Shown here piece by piece: positions 39,201-51,313 of a DNA stretch of 64,000 bases. Where the stretch lies: positions 62,684 to 126,683 of the forward strand of contig VZSF01011146.1 of NCBI GenBank assembly GCA_013398295.1, in the 5' to 3' direction. A program made the translations under genes and the position numbers. Within the stretch, counting starts at the first letter, position 1. Every line of letters begins with the position of its first letter. A model generated the notes under the pieces. That model saw nothing but the letters and a program-made list of their open reading frames with translations, did no database searches and was not told where the DNA came from. Source of the stretch: Chionis minor (Eukaryota > Chordata > Aves > Charadriiformes > Chionididae).

Positions 39201-39877
39201 GATTTATTCTTCTTCAGAGGCACTAAATTGCACAACTGCAGCATTTCTGTGGCACAAATTTCCAGAGGCCCTGGGAGTCAGGATTTCTGCCTGATCTTGC
39301 TGGTTTTTATTTTTTAGCCCTTCTGCATGGAGCTGGAAGCTCTAGCTGGTTCGATGAGGGGTTTTTGATATGCGAAGAAATTTTTAAAGGTAGAAGAGAG
39401 AGAGAGAAAGGGGGAAATGAAAAAAGAAGAGGCCTGGGCAAGGTGACAGCCCTCATCCTCCCTTTTCCTCTCAGTGTTTGGAGGAAAAACCTGGTCAGTC
39501 AACTCTGAGACAGAAAGCAGCTACCCAGACCCCAGACCTGGGGCTTCTCTAGGTGAGTGACAATGGCCCCAAATGCTCACTGCGTTCCTTGTTTTTCCCT
39601 AAAATGGAAACCGCACAGCTTCCTCCAGGAATGTCCAGCCCGTGCCCTTCGTGGGCTGCACTCACGGTGAGACGTTTCCCCGTGCAGTCGGACAGCTGGA
39701 TGGTGTGCAGGACGGCGCCTTCCTCCCCTTCCTTCCCAGACACGGGGACCTCTTTGCTGGTGGCCAGCAGAGAGCACAAAGGTGAAGAATCGCTTGGTTT
39801 GTGCCATGTGGAGAGTGCCCAGCCTCATCTCCCATCTTCTGTGTGGCCACACCAGGAGAAAGAGCAGGAGGATCACA

Positions 39878-40193
39878 GGATCATGGAATCACAGAATGGT
39901 AGGGGTTGGCAGGGACCTCTCGAGATCATCTAGTCCAACCCCCGCTGCCAGAGCAGGGTCACCCAGAGCAGGTTGGGCAGGATCGCACCCAAGTGGGTTT
40001 TCAATGTCTCCAGAGAAGGAGACTCCACCACCTCTCTGGACAGCTCTGCCACCCTCAGAGTTTTTCCTCATGTTCAGGCAGAATTTCCCATGTTCCAATT
40101 TGTGCCAGTTGCTCCTTGTCCTGTTGCTGGGCACCACTAAAGAGTCTGGCCCCATCCTCTTGCCCTTTAGATATTAGATAAGCATTGATGAGA
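39878..40193 (-). mobile_element. CR1 LINE 3' fragment (sense to SLC8A1)
   Basis: It is closely similar to the copy at 25972-26310: the same GGTAGGGGTTGGCAGGGACC, AAGTGGGTTTTCAATGTCTC and GAGTCTGGCCCCATCCTCT blocks. It has two small internal deletions (after CCTCTCTGG and after CACCCTCAGAG). It stops at GCATTGATGAGA, the same consensus position at which the 25972 copy is interrupted. Confidence 0.94.
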
Positions 40194-43100
40194 GCACACA
40201 GGCGGCCCTTTTAATTGAACAATTCTGTGTCTTTTGCAAGCCACAGGATGGGGCAAAGGAGGTTCACTGACATTTCAAACCCCAGCCCTGGCCACCCCGC
40301 CAGCTCCGTACCCAGGCTCTGGCCAGCAGCACCCTGCTGGGAATGGGGGAAAGCAGATGGCCAGGTTCGAGCCTGCAAAGGGAACACCAGCTTCCACTGT
40401 TTTTGTGCTTGCAGAGAGTCTAAAAACATCCCCGATGGTCTTTGCACGCGCTTTCTTTGGCTTGCAAACGTTGCTGGAGTGCCTGACATCACCCGTTGCG
40501 TTGCCCTAGCAGCAGAGCAACAGAGCACCCTCCGCCTTGGGCGAGCGCTGAGCTCTGCCCTCACCTCAAGGCTGGGCCCCCACGAGCCCTCTGGCACCGA
40601 CACCGACACCGGCATTGTGAGCAGCCCCATCCCAGTGGGGCAGCCGGAGGGCACGCTCCGTCCACCCGCCTCCGCTGGGAGCAGAGTCTTCACTCCAGCT
40701 GTTACAAAGGATAATTATGGTGAATTCCTTAGAAGGGACTGAAGTCAGCCCGCTACCAGATAGCAGGAAATATTTATAACAATCACTTCCAACTGCAGCC
40801 TTTCATCTAAAATCTAAACAGAAAGCTGAAATCCCCAGGCCTGTAAGTTGATACCTTGGCTATATATGGTCAAAGATCTACCCAGGGGAGAAAAAGATGC
40901 TAAGTCCCTAGCAAATCCTCGTACACGCAGCCCCAACGAGATCCATTAACCTCTATAAAATTAACACGCCCCTATCATCAGTCAGCTTTGAAGTAGGATT
41001 GTCACGCCGTCGCACCGAGAGCTCTGCTCTCCCGGGGACAGCTCTGTGCACCGCACTCGCCGCCACCTGTACAACAGGGTGCAACAGGCTGGAAAGCCAT
41101 GGAGCCGCTTCCCCCCGCGCCTGCCACAGCAGCTCTGACCTATAAAGCGCTATTAACGCTTGCAAAGTCGTTGGGCGACCCACCACGCTCTGGAAGCAAA
41201 GCCCCGCCAGGCAGAGGCAGGGCGTTGTACAGGACGCTTACTGGCGAAGAGGGGAATGGTGTTTTCTGGTGTTCAGGCTTGTAGAAACGAGAGCAAAACC
41301 AACTCCTGCACAAAAACGGACCTAGGAAATCACAAGGCACCGGGAACGCTTTGCTTCAGGGACTCGTAGTGATTATGACTTACCCTTTGTGAAAAAGTTC
41401 TTTTGATGTTCTTTTGTACACATTTTCCACTAAAAATTTCAATTTTTTTTTCTTTTTTTTTAATTTATTTTTAAGAATCCCCCACGTGTCGTTTTGCAGG
41501 AGGAGGAAATGAGCTGCAGGGCTTTACCGGGAGAGGTGCTTCGCGCGTCCCACGTGTTCCCGCAAGCTGCCAGGGGTGCCCGCAACCCCAAGTGCGGGGC
41601 ACACGGCCCGGCACAAGGTCCTTCTTCACTGCCCGGGGATTAACCAGTTGGAGCCTGACTGGGACAGCGGGGTTTTCTTGTCACCCTCCTCTGCTCTTAA
41701 CCCAGTGTTGGCTAACCTACCACCACAGACGTCAGCTCTGTCCTCTCTTCCCCTTCGGCTTGCAAACTGTTGCCTCCCTTCCAACTTTCCGGCTCAGTGT
41801 AATGCTGGAAGAGGACTCTTCCTGGCTTTGCTGTGCTGGAAGAGGACTCTTTCTGGCTTTGCCGTGTGGTTGGGAGGGCAGGGACGTTGCCCTTTAGCTG
41901 AGACACAGAGTAGGGATGCACGCTCACAGACATACGAGCTTGAAAACCAGCATGGCAGGTTTTCCTTCCAGAGGGGAAGAACAAGTCCGTAGCACCTGAA
42001 GAATCAACAGTGACATTAAGGGCTCTTTCCGAGACCCTGCTACGCCCACGGCACTCCAACACCGAGATGGTCTCATGCTTGAAAGCAAGGAGCTGGCACT
42101 CCTGCTCTCAATCTGCTGCAATCTGCTTTTAACACCTCACCTGTAACATTAATCAGTCAGGTGAGTTCGCCAGCGGGCGTAAGCCTTGAGGCTGGAGCTC
42201 ACAACACTTGGTCCTCATCACAAGATCAGCCTCTGCAGAGGACATCTCCCAAAGCCATCGGACAGGCAGAGGAACCTATGTGCCTCTGGGGCAGCCCGTG
42301 TCTTTTCCAGGGCAGCTGAATGCCTTTCCGCCCACCCCCAACTCATTACTCGCAACTCAGCTTCAAGAAAACAGCAGTGAACATCTGAATTAAAAAAAAA
42401 AAGATATAAAAGAAAAGTCATGTTTCCTTTTGTGAGATCTAACATACTGTCTCAACCTGCTTATTGTTACTAGGCAAACAGCAGCAAATGCATTTCTGCA
42501 TATGTCCCCGCCATATGTGGTGACAAAACCATGAGAACCATTTCTATTTTGATACAAACCCTCTTTTGTTTCTCCTTCTGTAACTCATGCTGCAGCTCAG
42601 CAGGGCATGGTCACAAAACCACCAACCAACCAACCAAATTTTGGGCTCAGTCAGCACCAAAGCAGCTGGGACACCACAGCAAACGGCGAACTCGCAGGGT
42701 GGAAACAACCATCAGACACAACAAACCTCTTTGCGGTGACGGCAAGGAAGAAGACGCGGGCTTGAGAACTGCGGTTTGAAATACAAACCCCCGTATCTTT
42801 TGGTGGTAGCTACTATATGGGCTGTACCATGGGGCGTATTTGGCTTCTCTATCCAGTGCAGGAGCTCATCCCGCAGGCAGCACCAGGCTGGATGCACATG
42901 GCACCACCGCACATCCTGGTGCAGCTTGGGGCACATGCACAGAGGGCACTGAGCTGTCCTGATTGAGATCCCTGCTCATTTACTGATTTTTGACACCCAA
43001 GGACTAAGCTCACTGGACATCAGTTCTCTCTGCAGGGAGCCTGCGAGGCCAAACCAGGAGCAGCATCATGTCTGTGTAGGCACCCACAGTACATTTTGGG

Positions 43101-46100
43101 GCAGGATGGCCCAGGCCCACCTGGTTTGAGGCAGGGTACAAACCTCCTGCCCCTGAGCCCATCCCACTCAGAAGCTGAGCAGAGAGAGGCAACAAGGAAA
43201 GATGAGAGGTCTCTGCGGGAAGAAGGGGTTTCTCAACCCCAGAAGAGGACTAGGTGTGGTGAGGAGTGATGCCTGCTTGATGCCTGCTGACCCTTCCCAG
43301 TCTCCTCGTGTGCTCCAGAGCCACTTTGCACGCCTCAGGAGCCGGCTTACCTCTGACCATCGTCTGCATTGCTCCCTGCCTGCGTGCCGCAACCAAGCCC
43401 GTGATGCTTGCGAACACCAGATGGGACACGTGGAAGAAGAGATCTGAAAAGGAGGGCACATCTGCTCGATGTGACCATCCACAAGGTTGTGAAAGGAAAA
43501 AGATCAAACCCCAAACCAGCGCGGTGATGTTTGCATGCAGGCTCACGCAGCTGCAAACCCAGCCGATCACACTCCCAAACCGACAGGCAAGACCTGTATG
43601 TAACTGCTCTAAGCATGGAGCATCCTCAGTAGAAATCTGAGCGTTACAAATATTTGTTGGATCTTCTCTCAGCAATTTCAACACATTTAACCCAGGGGTT
43701 TAGCTACTAGGGAAGACTCTTCAGGTTTATCTGCAGTCTTTTACACTCCTCGAGACTTTAAAAATGCACTGCCTTTGCCTGCAGCCGACAGCTTTGAGAT
43801 TTCAAAAGAGCTCCTTTGCTGAAAGAGCCACGGTGGAGCCCACCAACGGGAACAGTGGTCAGGCGATTAACCCTCCTGCATCAAGGCATCTTCAGCCACA
43901 GCCGTGGCTGAGCTGGCTTCCCTCCTCCAGGCTGCAGCCATCCTTGCAACTCCTCCGCCAGAAAGGGGAATTATTCCCCCTTCTCCCAAGGCCTCAGTGC
44001 CCACATCCACCGGGCAAAGACAAAACGGCCTCGTGTTCCCTGCCAATTCATCCTCCTTCCTCCACTCGGCGGACTCGGTGCAAAGCAAGCTCCCATTGAC
44101 AAGATAATGAGAAGGAAGAAGTACAAGCCTGAAAAACACATCTCTGATGGGAGCATTTCAAAAGGCAGCCAGCTTCCAGCAGGCAAGAACTATTCTCCAC
44201 CACATCAATTATCTACAGAGATGCAAGAAACTGGTTGACAATGAGAAATTAGATAATAAAAACCCTGATTTAACTCATTAAGGTTTCTGTTATGGCTCCA
44301 GGTATGTGTAGTCCCAGCGTGTGCTGGATTTTATTTATGCCTGCACTGCAGCCACCTTTGGAGAGCACTGCTACAGGGCACAGAGCGACAGAAGAAGGAA
44401 TTGAAAGTAATTTTCTTCTGCAGCTCAAGAGATGTGAGCCGTTCCCACCGTCACCACGTGCAAGCAAACCTCCACCTCCCTCACCATTGAACCTCAACCA
44501 CTGTGACTGCACCCGTGCAGCAGGACCACGGCCCAGGGCCTTCCCAGCACCAACGTCTCCGCAGGTCACCCGGTGTTAGTGTTGCGATGTGGATTTCTAT
44601 CATCAAGGACCGAAGCAGGCAAGAGTGACATGGTATTTTGTCCCAGGTGTCTCCTCCAAAACTCAAGCCAGCTCCCCACCCCGCCCCCAGTCTGTATGGC
44701 TTCTCCTCCTCCGGCTTTTAAAATTAAAACCAGGTACGCTTCTGCAGAGTTTCCAATTTTCCTCATTTTCACCGAGTGGAGAAAATGCGGTGAGGTACTT
44801 CTGGGGAAAATCCCTCAATCAAACATTTCCCCAGTTCCAGCCATTGTAGGAGTGACAACGAACAAGGCTGTACAACCTGCCCCCCAGAGAGGTAAGCCAA
44901 ATGACCTTTACAGGCCACCTCCAGCAGCTTTGACATACATGTTGTATTTGCAGTTTAGACCAGCTGCGAGATGAAGCTTTCCTTTGCAGCCTATCATTTA
45001 TGTTTTAAAAGTCGATGGCCTCCACCTCGACCAAAACCTGCCTGCAGAGCAATGAAGAAAACCTCGCTCGAAAGTCAAGGTCACCCGGGCCGCTTGGACA
45101 CACCAGTAGGCAGAGAACATCCTCAGGAGATATGACCTGAGTTTCCCCGGGGAGGGTTTTACCTCTCCTGGCAAAAACTGGAAAGAAATCCTTACTTTGG
45201 TTCCCCCTCGCTTGTAAGTGCTGGGGCTGTTTTGTAATGGAACGGATGGAGAAACCAAGGGAGGAGCAGGAGAGAGCCACGTTTGTGCTGGCGTGTCTCC
45301 AGACCCACTTCGCTCACCCTGCAGCATGCCCCCACGCTCTGGAGGATGTCCGTGCGGCAAGGGCTTCCCCTCAGGGGTCAGCAAAATGTTTTGGCTTCTA
45401 CCAAATGTTTAAACCCTCCCCAGGGTTTAAACACAGCCACTTGGTCCAGGTTTGTTACAGGCTCGTCACAAAACAGTCTGTCTCAGCCTCTCCTTTTCCT
45501 ACGGTGGCTTCACACCACCCTACTGCGTTAATGACACGCTGTTCCCTCCATGTTAGGAGTCATTAGTGCAGTGGTGTTGGGGAGATAACTGCTGCCAAAT
45601 CAAGGCCCCTGCTCACAATAACCGGTGCAGAGAGAACATCATTTTCCTTCATTTTTAATGACCCAAATGCAAGCCTAAAGCTACCCGTGTTCAAACACGT
45701 TAGCAGAGCTCGCCAGTTCTCCTCTAATTAGTACATGTGCCTAAGCTCAAGAAGAAATAAATGAATAAAGCTCATGCCACAAATCAAAGGGTTTTGTACC
45801 CCAGCAAGCACCCGTGGCTGCTGGTGGAGATCACCACCATGCTGAGCTCTGGGCCCTAAGCTGGCATGTGGCCCTGCCAGTGCCACCTGCCTCTTTGCAG
45901 GATTTTCCATCATGTAACGAGGGTGCTGGAAGTGAATCCCTGCTTGCCAAAAGCTGGTGCACAGGTTGCCTGACTTGATATATACCTTCACAATGTCTGG
46001 CTTTGACAGAGAAATGGAGATGCTGAAGTACCGTTGCCTCATCTTCTGCCACAGTTGCTGCTAGTGGGGGTTTTCAAAACACGTGGCCTGAAATCCATCC

Positions 46101-49100
46101 CCTGCTCAAGCTGCCAGACTCAATGAAGGAGAGTTTGGTTCAAATGCAACTTTAATTTTCTGTGGAGCAATAAATAAATAAAAAACCCCACAACCCCAAA
46201 TTTCAATTAATTTCTTCAGGCTTCCCAACTAATTTATTCTGTTGCAACTTTCCTGAAAGGTAAAGCTTTCTTGCCTAATTAAATAAGTGTTCACACAGAT
46301 CAGTACATTTCCTCTCATGTCCAGCAAAAGGAATTTTAAACCTCTGCTCTAGCTGGGCAGGAAGGTATTAACACAATATTAAATATGGAGCTCTTCATGT
46401 AACCTTTTTTCTTTCCCTCTCTCACGTGCATGTACCCATCCACGCTGAGTGTGACTCCCTTGGCACCAAAATGCTGACCAATAGTGGGAAAATTCAGATC
46501 GATTTAGTTCTCCCTTTCCCATGCACAGTGATTTTTCTTTTCTGGCAAGGCCAGACGAATCCTCTTTTCCTCGTTGCTTTTACCTTTGCTGCCGAGTGGC
46601 AAGCCAGGGCTCTTCCTGCAAGCACACTGAAGCTGAAACCTGTGCAGGATCAGCTCCATGCCTTTAAGACATGGGTGTCAAACTCATTCTGCAGCAAAAG
46701 CCAAACAGCTTTTTCCAACTATCTGCTGCAAACTTGAGCAGCCCAACCTTGCTCTAAGCTTTGCTGGGACTAAGGGCTTCCCGAGCTTGTTGCGGCTCTG
46801 GAAGTGCTCACCGGCAGCCGAGAGGAAGCGCTGATACCTCATTGTGCCTTTGGCCCCTCTTTCATTTTTCCTTCCACTACTTTTCCACTTTTCATCAAGC
46901 ATTCACCTCTTTTACCTTATCCCACCTCATCCCCACACATGCACTTCCCCGGCTGGTCTGCCACCTGCTCTGATTGCTGAGGGACAGGCGGATGCAACCC
47001 TTGGCTCTATGGGCACCTTGAGGTACACGCATCACACTTGGAGATGGCTACAGCCACTGGATAAGTCCATTGACTCACACCAAGAGGAAAGGGCAACGGT
47101 GAGAATTAGCTTCGTAGACGACCAATGCACTGTGCCCATGAAGCAGAGCGGTGGCTGAGCTGTGCTGCACTCCCTTTGATGTACAGAACCAAGTGCCTGG
47201 TTTTTAAGCCCTGAGAGTCCGATTGCGTTTTCCAGATGGCCTCTGCGTTATCCCATGTGCGTGGCTAAGTGTCCAAGCAGGCTGCTGCTCCCATCTCCCT
47301 TTCCCCGCCTCACACCTGCGCCCGGAGACCCCAGGATGACACCAGTGCGTCCATAGCCCGGCAATGGGGGTGGCAACTGGCGCCTCTCGCGCCCCACCTG
47401 CGCAGCCCGGCTGCCTTCGCCCCCACGGCACGCCAGCCCCGCGCTCGCGCCCACGGAGGCGATAGATGTCTCCTCTCCCAGGTTTCCTCCCGGTGCTGCC
47501 AAGCCTCTCGCCCTGCATCGCAGCCAGCAGCTAACAGCTTCCCAGCAGCTACGCTAAAAATGCACTACTTCAGCAGCGTAATGAGCGCCCCAGGTCGAGT
47601 CTTTTACTGGCTCCCCACAAATCACCGAAAGGACAAACTGCTGTTTTGGTTCATTAGCAAGTGCTTTGTAGAAATATGTTGGTGTATTTGCAAGAGACCG
47701 ACCTGCTCGTTCACAGTAGGTCTAGGAAGACTTGGAGTTGAGAAGTAACTTCAGCCTCCCACCTTCCCTTCCAGCTCTGCAAAACTGATAATAGAGAGCA
47801 ATTCTCCCCCCACCCCGAGCACAGCAAATTCTCCCCAGGCACACCAAGGGCCAGACAGGGCACTCCAATACTAGTCAGCATTTTCCTTGAAACCCCAACT
47901 CTTGGAGCTCTGGGATTCAGCAAGAAATTTGATTTTCACCTAAAACACGATGAGCGAAGAACCCCCTGAGGCTCGAGCTCTTGGCAGGGCAGAGGAAAGC
48001 ATCATCAGAAAGGCTCAGGCAAATAAAATGAACCTCAATGGCACTGGCATTGTTTTCAGGTCTTGTTTTTAAGCAGCCAAATCACCAGGGAAGCTGTTTG
48101 TGACAACACCGCACACACAACTCCGGGGTTCTGCGCAGAGACCTAGAAGAAAGTGGGGGCAAAGACTAGCTAAAAAAGGAATACCGGGACACAAGGATCC
48201 AGGAAATGGAGCCTGTAGCCTTTCACTTGCGCTTTTCAAAGTTATTGCCTTCAGGAGGTGGAAGCCCTCTGGCACTTTATATTTCCAAATTAAAACAGGC
48301 ACCACCTCCTTTGGCACCCAAGGCTGAACTAAAGCCTTTTTGAAGGGTCTGAAGTTGCGGAGGAAGAGGAATTTTGGAAAACTTCAGGCTGGTTTTGCAG
48401 TTGTACTCTGCCAAATGATATGAATCCATCCAAGCTTTCCCCCGTCGTGGTTTTACTACATTAACACAGGCAGGCAGAGGGGCAGGAGCTTTGTGTCCTC
48501 TGCGTTGGGGGAGAAGGGCACGAAGACTGTTTCTTTCTCAGGCCAAGTATTTACAACCCTCTCCAACTTCCCTATGTTTTCAGGACAGCCTCTCCTTGCA
48601 CAGGTGGCTGCAATGGTCTGTGCCAGGGTGCATGGAAGAGCAGGACCAGAGCTTTGGGTTCCCAGTACCTGTTCTGGGAGAGGGAGGATACCACGCAGAA
48701 ATCCGGAGCTGGTGGTCCAAGGAAATTTTCCTAGGTCTCCTCTTCAGAAGTGTTTCTCAGGTGAAGTTCAATAAGCACAGCCCACTGCTGCCTCCAGATC
48801 TGTTCCTTAGCACCTTTGTGAGGGCTTTCCAAGACTGCCAGTTCTCTGGGGGCTGAAATGCGGTGTTTTAATTGTATATAATTAAATACTGCTCCCTTAT
48901 CTAGATTTCAAAGTTTACTGTTGGGGCTTCAGTACCAATGCTCTCTTCCCCTCTAATTAGCTTCCTTAATCTGTGCAGCCTTGCTTCTTCGCCCACGGGG
49001 ACAGGGCTCTCCTGCAGGGAAGCTGGGATTGCATCTAATTATTAGCAAAGAAGACAGATGGCAGGCGAGCACTGTCCCTGTCCCAGATACCCGTTGTGAG

Positions 49101-50796
49101 CAAAGAGCCCAGATTGGGTGGCCACAGGGAAGCTCTGAAGGTTTCATGTGCATGCATGCATTTGGGCTTTCTGCTCCATCTGCAGGTTGCTTTGCATGCC
49201 ACCCCATCACGCACTTGCAGCAGAAGACAGGGCAGAACAGAAGCCACCTGACTGAAGCACAACTCACATGACGAACGCTTTTGCCTGGCTGGCACATAGC
49301 AACAGGAGAGGAAGAGTTCCCAAGACCTCATCTGACCCAATCCTGTCCTAAAAGAGACAATACACCTGATAACCTTCAGTAAATTTTCCAACAGTGTCTC
49401 TAAGCTGTCTTCTGCTGTTGACAGAGCTCACGCACTCCCCCAAGCTGCTCCTGAGTGGACCCATCCATACTAGGAGGAAATCTTCCCTCCTGTCTCATCT
49501 GGATTGCCTCTGTTGCTTCCTCAAGACCCTGCAGACTCACAGAATATTTTATTGTCCTTTACAAGGCTTAGACCTTCCCTACGCCTGTGTCTTTCTAAAT
49601 GAAAAAGCCCCAGTTCTCACAGTCTCACCTTGGGTCACATTCCTCAGACCACCAGTCATTTTCTGTGCTTTCTGTTGGACTCTTCCCAACTTCTTCTGGA
49701 GTCGAGTCTTCAGAGCCGGACACAGCTGGGCAGAGAGGGCCTAAGGATGGCTGCACTCCCCATGAATGCCTTCAGGATGATGTCTGTCTCATTCATTGCA
49801 AGAGCATGATGTGAGCTCAGATTTGGCTGCCGGGTCACAGTGGCACCCCATGACTCAGTCGTTCCCCTCCCACTTGAATTTGTGCTTATGACTATTCTCG
49901 CACAAGCACTTTACAGTGTCTTGCTCCAGCTCAGGATGCTTCCCAGCCCATCTCTGTAAATCCCCATCCCACCTTCAATAATGCTTCCAGCCTCTCCACT
50001 CTACCTGCAAGTTTAAACACCAAACTTCTCTTTTCCACACCCAACAAGAGCCTGCTGAACACCCATCCGGTGCCACGTTTCTCTTTCCAGGCAGGTTTGA
50101 CCCCATCAGCCCAGTGCCCCATTTAGCCAGCGCTTCCTTACGACAGGACTGAAGAAGGCAACGTGAAAAGCCCTTCTGAATCTGGGTGATATGACAGCCA
50201 CTGCTTCTCCCTCACCCAAAAGGCTGGCATAAAAGGAAATTAGGTTGACTTGATAAGATTTGTTCTTGACAAACATATGCTGGCTGTTATTCATCTCCTT
50301 GTTATCTCTGAGGTACTTACAAATAACGTGTTGATTTATTCTAGGCTCTTTTAGGTAACAGCAGCAGACCTGCTCCGGCTGAGCTGCTTTTGACGGCAAC
50401 TCCTCAGCTTGCCTGCAGATCCCACTGATTGCTCAGGAAACCTTCCCGGGGGGCTGCTAGCAGCTCCAAGAACCCCTGAGGCATTCTCCTAACAGCACAA
50501 GTCAAGATTTCAGGATGCATGATGGGTCTGAGGACAGGTAGGTTACACCAGCTCTGGCCTATGCCTGCAGCCTCATGAATGCAGACGTCCACGGGGGACC
50601 TGCTTCTTGGTGGAATGTGTAGTTCAGCTCCCTTCCCCTTCTCCCCCTGCACTGCTAAGGCATGGGACAGGACATCTCCTTCCCCCCTAATTCTCTTATG
50701 GTTCATGCTCAGTCTGACTCTGACCCAACACTCCCACACTGCTGTTACAATGCTCCCTTCTGAACTGACCTATTTTCGGGTTTTTGTATGATTCTT
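40194..50796. other. Intronic sequence, mostly unique
   Basis: No CR1 or exon is recognised. Present are a GC-rich patch at about 40.5-40.7 kb, T-rich runs at about 41443-41475, a 31-bp tandem duplication at 41803-41864, an A11 run at about 42391, CCAA units at about 42622-42637, a GC-rich patch at 47.29-47.53 kb and an AT-rich block near 48.86-48.96 kb. Confidence 0.5.
41803..41864 (+). repeat. Tandem duplication, 31-bp unit, 2 copies
   Basis: The unit begins TGCTGGAAGAGGACTCTT and continues CTGGCTTTGC. The two copies at 41803 and 41834 differ at two positions. Confidence 0.95.
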
Positions 50797-51313
50797 CAGG
50801 AGCACTGCGTCCAGCTCTTGAGCCCCCAGCACAGGAAAGACATGGACCTGTTGGAGCGGGTCCACAGGAGGCCACGGAGATGATCCATGGGCTGGAGCCC
50901 CTCTGCTGAGAGGACAGGCTGGGAGAGTTGGGGGTGTTCAGCCTGGAGAAGAGAAGGCTCTGGTGAGACCTTCGAGCCCCTTCCAGTCCCTAAAGGGGGC
51001 TTACAAGAAAGATGGGGACAGACATTTTAGCAGGGCTTGTTGTGATAGGACAAGGCATAATGGCTTTAAGCTAAAAGAGGGACAATTCAGACTAGCTATA
51101 AGGCAGAAATTTTTTCCACTGAAGGTGATGAGACACTGACCCAGGTTGCCCAGAGAGGTGGGCGATGCCCCATCCCTGGAAACATTCCGGGTCAGGCTGG
51201 ACGGGGCTCTGAGCTCTAGTGGAAGATGTCCCTGCCCATGGCGGGAGGGCTGGACTAGATGGTCGCTGCCAACACAAACTATTGCACGATCCTGTGTGAC
51301 TCTGGGATTCTAA
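50797..51313 (+). mobile_element. CR1 LINE 3' fragment (antisense to SLC8A1)
   Basis: It runs from TTCAGGAGCACTGCGTCCAG through ATGGACCTGTTGGAGCGGGT, GGACAGGCTGGGAGAGTTGG, CAGCCTGGAGAAGAGAAGGC and GACCCAGGTTGCCCAGAGAG to GGACTAGATGGTCGCTGCCA. The degenerate tail near CACGATCCTGTGTGACTCTG shows many changes, so it is probably one of the older copies here. Confidence 0.92.

Larger units (their letters stand above)
28902..39877. other. Intronic sequence, mostly unique
   Basis: No CR1 or exon is recognised over about 11 kb. Present are an A14 run at about 33278-33292, a 20-bp tandem duplication at 34057-34096, an AT-rich, pyrimidine-rich block at 34.96-35.25 kb, an AAGC run at 35430-35450, an AGAG run at about 39393-39408 and an AT-rich block at 39006-39200. 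Confidence 0.5.

Noticed and set aside
40355..40376. GGTTCGAGCCT, a match to a tRNA B box
   Set aside because: No matching A box at the right distance and no cloverleaf or acceptor-stem pairing could be found around it.
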